DNA of 10,198 nucleotides, from the NCBI GenBank assembly GCA_011389755.1, contig JAABTR010000282.1:1-10198 (forward strand), written 5' to 3'. Below are positions 6,880-10,198 of this stretch, piece by piece (position 1 is the first letter of the stretch; every line of letters starts with the position of its first letter). Origin of the DNA: Deltaproteobacteria bacterium (GTDB lineage: Bacteria > Myxococcota_A > Polyangia > JAAYKL01). A program made the position numbers and the translations under genes. The notes below the pieces were generated by a model, which was not told the DNA's origin, did no database searches, and worked only from the letters and a program-made list of their open reading frames with translations.

Positions 6880-7833
6880 TCACCTCGCCGCCTCGATGGC
6901 GAACAAGTCGATGTCGAAGCCCAGCTTCGCTTTGTCGCATGGAGCGGCTTCGCACGGGGCGCCCGGGTCGACGATCGTCACAGCTCCCGCGTGTGACGCC
7001 GCTTTGACGGTCATTTTCTGCCCCACCCACTTGGTGAGCACCGCGTCGAAGTCACCAGCCTCGCCCGGCTTTAGGACGAGCTCGCCCGCCGCCCATTTTT
7101 CCTTGGGGACCGTGATCTGAAAAACCCACGTGCCGGCGATCCCGGCGACGCCTTCGAGCTCGACGATGACCACATCGTCTGCGCGGCCATCACCGTCGAA
7201 GTCCGCGGTCTCCTCGATGATGTAGCTCATGTTTATCGGAATATTTTTTCCGTCCAGGCTCACCTTGGCCCCCACGTAAGCAACATCTGCGTGATTGACC
7301 TTGGTCCCCTTGGGCAAAATCTTGAGGGTGAGGCTGTCTTTTACTGCCGCGCCTCGGGCCAAGCAGGCAAAGGTTCCCTCTTTTAAAACGACGCAAACAT
7401 CGCCGGTTGCGCAGCACGATGTCTCCGGGCCTTCCATCTGGCAGGCGGGGTAGCACTGGGCGCTCGTGTAGCCTTGATCCTCGGGAAACATCGCGTTCGA
7501 GCAGACAGCGCTCTCCCCACACGGTTCGCTCGCCGAGCACAAAAGCCCCACCGCCGGCTCCAGATACTCGTAGTCGTTTTCGGCCCCCGGGTCGTTGTCG
7601 CATTCATAGGGCCAGCTCGCGGACCAGTCCGGGCGCCCTTCGCCGGTGTCCTCGTCTTCGCGAGTGTCGACCTCGTCGATGCTGCCGGTCTCCTCGTCAG
7701 CTGTTTCGCCGGAAGGCTCGGTGTCGTCGGCGGCGCTCGATGAGCCTCCTTGACAGGCCGCGGCCCCGGCGGTGGAGATGGCCAAAAGAAACAAAAGAAT
7801 CAAAACGGGTTTTGTCGGCCTCAAAACGAGCAT
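6880..7833 (-). CDS. Predicted lipoprotein with Cys-rich middle and acidic DFDGDG loop
   Basis: This 317-residue protein of unknown function begins MLVLRPTKPVLILLFLLA and has a relaxed lipobox, GAAAC, with C27 as lipidated residue. Residues about 31-68 are a very acidic linker. A Cys-rich segment follows with ten cysteines between C78 and C157, including adjacent C140/C141, likely disulfide-bonded in the periplasm or outside. The C-terminal half is strand-rich and contains DFDGDGRADD (211-220), a likely calcium-binding loop, then VVIVELEGV. Two final cysteines are C294 and C299. The frame is open 25 codons farther upstream, but ATG 7833 gives a proper signal peptide and has AAAGGA about 10 nt before it, so it is preferred. 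It is the first gene of a probable two-gene lipoprotein operon. Its leader holds three stacked hairpins. Confidence 0.84.
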   Translation of the reverse strand: MLVLRPTKPVLILLFLLAISTAGAAACQGGSSSAADDTEPSGETADEETGSIDEVDTREDEDTGEGRPDWSASWPYECDNDPGAENDYEYLEPAVGLLCSASEPCGESAVCSNAMFPEDQGYTSAQCYPACQMEGPETSCCATGDVCVVLKEGTFACLARGAAVKDSLTLKILPKGTKVNHADVAYVGAKVSLDGKNIPINMSYIIEETADFDGDGRADDVVIVELEGVAGIAGTWVFQITVPKEKWAAGELVLKPGEAGDFDAVLTKWVGQKMTVKAASHAGAVTIVDPGAPCEAAPCDKAKLGFDIDLFAIEAAR

Positions 7834-7836
7834 GAT

Positions 7837-7880
7837 GAAAGAATCCTTTCGATCACCGATTTTTTCGGTGCCAAAGGCAC
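7837..7880 (-). promoter_or_regulatory. Stacked and partly overlapping hairpins in the lipoprotein leader
   Basis: Reading the minus strand toward the ATG at 7833, there are three perfect inverted repeats. The first is GTGCC-TTT-GGCAC (7880-7868). The second is CACCGA-AAAAA-TCGGTG (7870-7854), which shares the CAC at 7870-7868 with the first, so the two cannot form fully together. The third is GAAAG-GATT-CTTTC (7850-7837), which encloses the AAAGGA ribosome-binding site. The layout could support switch-like translation control or be a set of protein-binding operators. The repeats are visible; regulation is inference. Confidence 0.45.
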
Positions 7881-7974
7881 GATACACCGCTCTTGCCGTT
7901 TCCCTCAAGGCTCACAAACGTTGTTCGTCCTTATATCCACACACGACGATGGAGGCTGGCTGTTTTTTTGAGCA

Positions 7975-8004
7975 TTGACGCGGGCCTTGGCTTTGCTCTA
8001 CAAA
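7975..8004 (+). promoter_or_regulatory. Candidate sigma-70-type promoter for the Cys-rich lipoprotein
   Basis: TTGACG (7975-7980) is followed after 18 nt by TACAAA (7999-8004), at the edge of an AT-rich patch. Transcription would begin near 8011 and leave a leader of roughly 147 nt before the ATG at 8158. The match is moderate and judged by eye. Confidence 0.4.
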
Positions 8005-8157
8005 TTCAAAAATATGTTCACACCAAATTTTCTCTTCGGCGGGCCGGCCCCGTCTTTGCGCCACATCCCACTGCGAAGCTCAAAGACGCAGGCGAGACCT
8101 GCGCGCCTGCGACAAAACGAAGATGCCCGCCTGCGAGGCGACGGGAGAGAGCAGACG

Positions 8158-9807
8158 ATGCGAGCCATAAAAACGGTCTTTGCCTTGTCGTTGAGCCTTT
8201 GCCTGGGGGGCTGCATGACCTTTCGGGATGTGGACGATCTGTTTCCAGGGTCGAACGACACGGAGGTCACCCAGACCGGCACAGAGAACATCTCGGTGGA
8301 TCTTTCTTCGGACTCAGGCTCCGGATCGGACTCAGGCTCCGGATCGGACTTCTCCACCGGCACCCAAGAATCGGACGATGAGACCGACTCCGCCCCAGAC
8401 CTGGGCACCTCCTCGGAGGGCGACGGGGACTCTGAGTCGGAATCCGAAACTTCGGCGCCTTTGACCTGTGAAGACGAGTGCCCCCACCTCTGCTGCGGCG
8501 AGCAGTGCTGCAAGACGTCTCGGGACGTGTGCCGAGACGGCGCGTGCTGCACCCCGGCCACCTGCCACGACCTCGGCGCCTCTTGCGGACAGCTCCCAGA
8601 CGGCTGCGGTGGGCTCCTCGACTGCGGGACCTGCACAGGCCCCACGTCCCACTGCTCCGAAGACGGCACGTGCGTCGACGATTGCGCGGACCGGGTGTGC
8701 GGGCCTTCGCCTATCAAAGGGTTCGACTGCGGGACCTGCGCAGGCGCTACCGAGTACTGCACCCTGGCCGGGAGCTGCGTCGACGATTGCCGAGAACGAA
8801 CCTGCGGTCCCTCTGACATAAAGGACTTCGACTGCGGGACCTGCGGTGAAGAGGCCCCCTACTGCACCGAGGACGGGGCGTGTGTGGAGTGTTTGACCAC
8901 CGAAGACAAAAACTGCAACGGGTTCACGTGCGACGTGGAGATGAAAACCTGCACGACCGACTGCCTCGAAGACGACCTGCTGTGCGTCTCGGGTCACCAC
9001 TGCGATGGCGGCGCCTGCCTCGTCGATCTCCCCGGCGGCGCGACCTGCGACGAACCCACGGACTGCACCTCGGCCCACTGTCAAAACGCGGTGTGTTGCG
9101 CCCCGGGCCAGACGTGCTGCAGCGCGCCGGACCACTGCGCAGGTCCCGAGGCTCCGATCTGCTCAGCAAAAACCCACGCGTGCGTCTCGTGTGATGAAGA
9201 AGACCTCTGCGCCGCACAGCATGCCCAGAAGCCGTTTTGCGACGCCGCAACCGGCCGCTGTGAGGCGTGCGTCACCGACGCCGACTGCCGCGAAGCCGAG
9301 GCCGCCGTCAACCCAAGCCTTTTGGGCATCTGCTCGCCGGATCACACGTGCACCTGCTTTGTCGAAGGCGCCGAAGACTGGCAGTGCCACGACAGCGGAC
9401 AGTGCCCAGACGGCACGGTGTGCGCCCAGGACATCGCGGACAAGCTCCACTTCGTCTGCCTGGCCACCTGCGACACAAAAAGCCCCCCGGTCGCCGGCTT
9501 GGGGTGTCAGGAGCGGCAGACCGATCTGTCACCTCAGATGCGACTCGTCTGGACGCCCATGTCCACCTGCTTTGCGTTCGATCGCGTGGGAGAGGACTGC
9601 TTCGAAGGTGGTGACGAGGTCTGCAGCGTCGACGGACCCAAGGGCATCGAAGACGGCTTTTGCATCTCCGGCACCTGCGCGACCTCGTGTTGGGACGGTT
9701 CTATCCAAGACGACTGGTGCCCCGAGGGGAGCCATTGCCGCACCGAGTCCCCCTTGGGAATCTGTGTGTCCGAATCAGCCCAGAGGCTCTGGCCGGAGAT
9801 GGAATAG
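8158..9807 (+). CDS. Large Cys-rich lipoprotein with tandem cysteine repeats
   Basis: The 549-residue protein has a canonical lipoprotein signal, MRAIKTVFALSLSLCLGGC, with lipobox LGGC and C19 as anchor. Residues about 45-102 form a low-complexity Ser/Asp/Glu/Gly stalk. From C104 to C536 there are about 70 cysteines, nearly one residue in six, which implies dense disulfide bonding outside the cytoplasm. SCGQLPDGCGGLLDCGTC (142-159) introduces a 35-residue repeat: 155-189 and 190-224 are full copies sharing DCGTC, a CVDDC and CGPS, and 225-245 is a partial third. Later cysteine spacing is less regular. There is no catalytic motif or C-terminal anchor. Proteins of this style are common in predatory or social delta-proteobacteria-like genomes, usually without assigned function; surface adhesion or a structural role is possible. 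The frame extends upstream, but ATG 8158 begins the signal peptide and has GGGAGAG before it. The gene diverges from the lipoprotein pair and converges on the receiver-like gene. Confidence 0.9.
   Translation: MRAIKTVFALSLSLCLGGCMTFRDVDDLFPGSNDTEVTQTGTENISVDLSSDSGSGSDSGSGSDFSTGTQESDDETDSAPDLGTSSEGDGDSESESETSAPLTCEDECPHLCCGEQCCKTSRDVCRDGACCTPATCHDLGASCGQLPDGCGGLLDCGTCTGPTSHCSEDGTCVDDCADRVCGPSPIKGFDCGTCAGATEYCTLAGSCVDDCRERTCGPSDIKDFDCGTCGEEAPYCTEDGACVECLTTEDKNCNGFTCDVEMKTCTTDCLEDDLLCVSGHHCDGGACLVDLPGGATCDEPTDCTSAHCQNAVCCAPGQTCCSAPDHCAGPEAPICSAKTHACVSCDEEDLCAAQHAQKPFCDAATGRCEACVTDADCREAEAAVNPSLLGICSPDHTCTCFVEGAEDWQCHDSGQCPDGTVCAQDIADKLHFVCLATCDTKSPPVAGLGCQERQTDLSPQMRLVWTPMSTCFAFDRVGEDCFEGGDEVCSVDGPKGIEDGFCISGTCATSCWDGSIQDDWCPEGSHCRTESPLGICVSESAQRLWPEME
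8311..8346 (+). repeat. 18-nt perfect direct repeat in the lipoprotein stalk
   Basis: Two identical adjacent 18-nt units (8311-8328 and 8329-8346), each starting GACTCAGGCTCC, encode DSGSGS twice in the acidic stalk of the Cys-rich lipoprotein. Perfect identity at synonymous positions indicates a recent duplication, and the unit number is a likely site of length variation that keeps the frame. Confidence 0.9.
8620..8892 (+). repeat. 105-bp coding repeat (two full copies and one partial) in the Cys-rich domain
   Basis: The units are 8620-8724, 8725-8829 and a partial copy 8830-8892. Each opens with the identical 14-nt string GACTGCGGGACCTG and encodes DCGTC. Copies one and two share cysteine positions throughout; the third diverges after the ACVEC segment. 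This is an intragenic duplication of a 35-residue cysteine module. Confidence 0.88.
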
Positions 9808-9809
9808 GC

Positions 9810-9872
9810 AAAAAAAAGGCGACGGACTCGACGAAGAAAAGTGGGGGGGGCATCTAGGGCGAGTCCGCCGCC
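9810..9872 (-). terminator. Intrinsic terminator of the receiver-like gene
   Basis: On the minus strand, GGCGGCGGACTCG (9872-9860) pairs with CGAGTCCGTCGCC (9830-9818). This gives a 13-bp stem with a single G-U pair and a loop of about 29 nt, followed at once by eight T (9817-9810). On the plus strand the same position is an A-C mismatch and no T-run follows, so the structure is built for minus-strand transcripts. It lies 86 nt past the stop codon at 9959 and only 2 nt beyond the convergent lipoprotein stop. Confidence 0.85.
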
Positions 9873-9958
9873 AGAGAAAATGTGTACAGAACGAATCAGG
9901 GCGCGTCAAGCGGTTTGTCGACGGAGTACCCCCGAATCTATTGGGGCCGGGCGCTTTT

Positions 9959-10198
9959 TTACCCTCTGCGCGAGACGCCCAAGACTTCGATGAGCTCTGA
10001 CAAGGGGGAGGTCTTCACCACCACTGCGTCCACGTTCGCGTCCACGCGCGCCTGGTCCGGCTCGAAGCCGGTGAACATCACGGCGCAGCGCAAGGTCGGG
10101 TACGCGCTTCGCCATTCGTTGACGGACTGGGAGACCGAGATCTCCTCGAAAACCCGCTTGTCGCCGATGAGGTGCGTCACGTTGGGCTGCGCGAGGAA
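9959..10198 (-). CDS. Receiver-domain-like protein, C-terminal fragment (runs off right edge)
   Basis: The last 79 residues are visible, ending VLGVSRRG before TAA at 9961-9959. The pattern fits the second half of a CheY-like receiver: a hydrophobic strand ending in a possible phosphoacceptor Asp (VTHLIGD), a helix (SVNEWRSAYP), strand CAVMFTG with the conserved Thr-Gly 30 residues after that Asp, then a strand AVVVK with the conserved lysine, and a final helix SELIEVLGV. The Asp-to-Thr spacing matches CheY. The usual Met-Pro after the phospho-Asp is absent (KR instead). The fragment could end a response regulator or a hybrid kinase; what lies upstream is outside the window. A GTG at 10180 could start a 73-residue protein, but the frame stays open to the edge. 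An intrinsic terminator follows. Confidence 0.62.
   Translation of the reverse strand, partial: FLAQPNVTHLIGDKRVFEEISVSQSVNEWRSAYPTLRCAVMFTGFEPDQARVDANVDAVVVKTSPLSELIEVLGVSRRG

Larger units (their letters stand above)
7834..8157. other. 324-bp divergent intergenic region between lipoprotein genes
   Basis: No convincing gene is seen here. The left part holds the hairpin cluster before the minus-strand lipoprotein (7837-7880). The middle (about 7965-8035) is AT-richer than its surroundings and contains a plus-strand promoter candidate. Possible minus-strand -10 elements are TATAAG (7935-7930) and TATCGT (7884-7879), the latter 18 nt downstream of TTGAGG. A GC-only palindrome, GGGCCGGCCC, lies near 8041-8050. 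A small stem CGCCT/AGGCG (8128-8140) sits just before the ribosome-binding site of the plus-strand gene. Confidence 0.6.

Noticed and set aside
7975..8157. Upstream extension of the Cys-rich lipoprotein frame from a TTG at 7975
   Set aside because: The signal peptide with lipobox begins at ATG 8158 and would be buried internally by the extension.

Overview
This looks like a chromosomal segment of a GC-rich Gram-negative bacterium. Three lipobox lipoproteins have Asp/Glu/Ser-rich linkers, two of them carry DxDxDG-type acidic loops, and one has a very large Cys-rich ectodomain. Two c-di-GMP enzymes are also present. Together these suggest a myxobacterial or Bradymonadales-like lineage (Myxococcota and relatives). 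That placement is inference from style, not from a marker gene.

Layout, left to right. Positions 1-4708 hold four co-oriented minus-strand genes. In transcription order they are a globin-coupled GGDEF-EAL protein (4708-2894), a membrane polyferredoxin of the NapH/NosR type (2741-1416), a GGDEF diguanylate cyclase (1227-145) and the start of a ParA/MinD-family ATPase (141 to the left edge). The cyclase and the ATPase are separated by 3 nt. A 9-nt tandem repeat array lies just downstream of the polyferredoxin stop codon. A plus-strand RluA-family pseudouridine synthase (4913-5986) diverges from the globin-EAL gene. Two minus-strand lipoprotein genes (7833-6880, then 6842-6027) probably form an operon. 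Across a 324-bp divergent intergenic region lies a plus-strand 549-residue Cys-rich lipoprotein (8158-9807). The right edge has the 3' end of a minus-strand gene with receiver-domain features (10198-9959), followed by a strong intrinsic terminator.

How the genes may work together. The left half joins a predicted c-di-GMP phosphodiesterase with a heme-globin gas sensor, a redox-active iron-sulfur membrane protein, a c-di-GMP synthase with an intact product-inhibition site, and a positioning or flagellar-type ATPase. A gas- or redox-responsive c-di-GMP module acting on motility or cell polarity is a reasonable hypothesis, but the individual families are known and co-regulation is unproven. The right half is cell-envelope accessory material of unknown function. 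I see no CRISPR array, insertion sequence, phage gene, tRNA, rRNA or clear defence system. Nothing here can be called a new system with confidence. The best leads are the globin-EAL/polyferredoxin/cyclase/ATPase neighbourhood, the stacked hairpins before the lipoprotein at 7833, the repeat array, and the Cys-rich lipoprotein.
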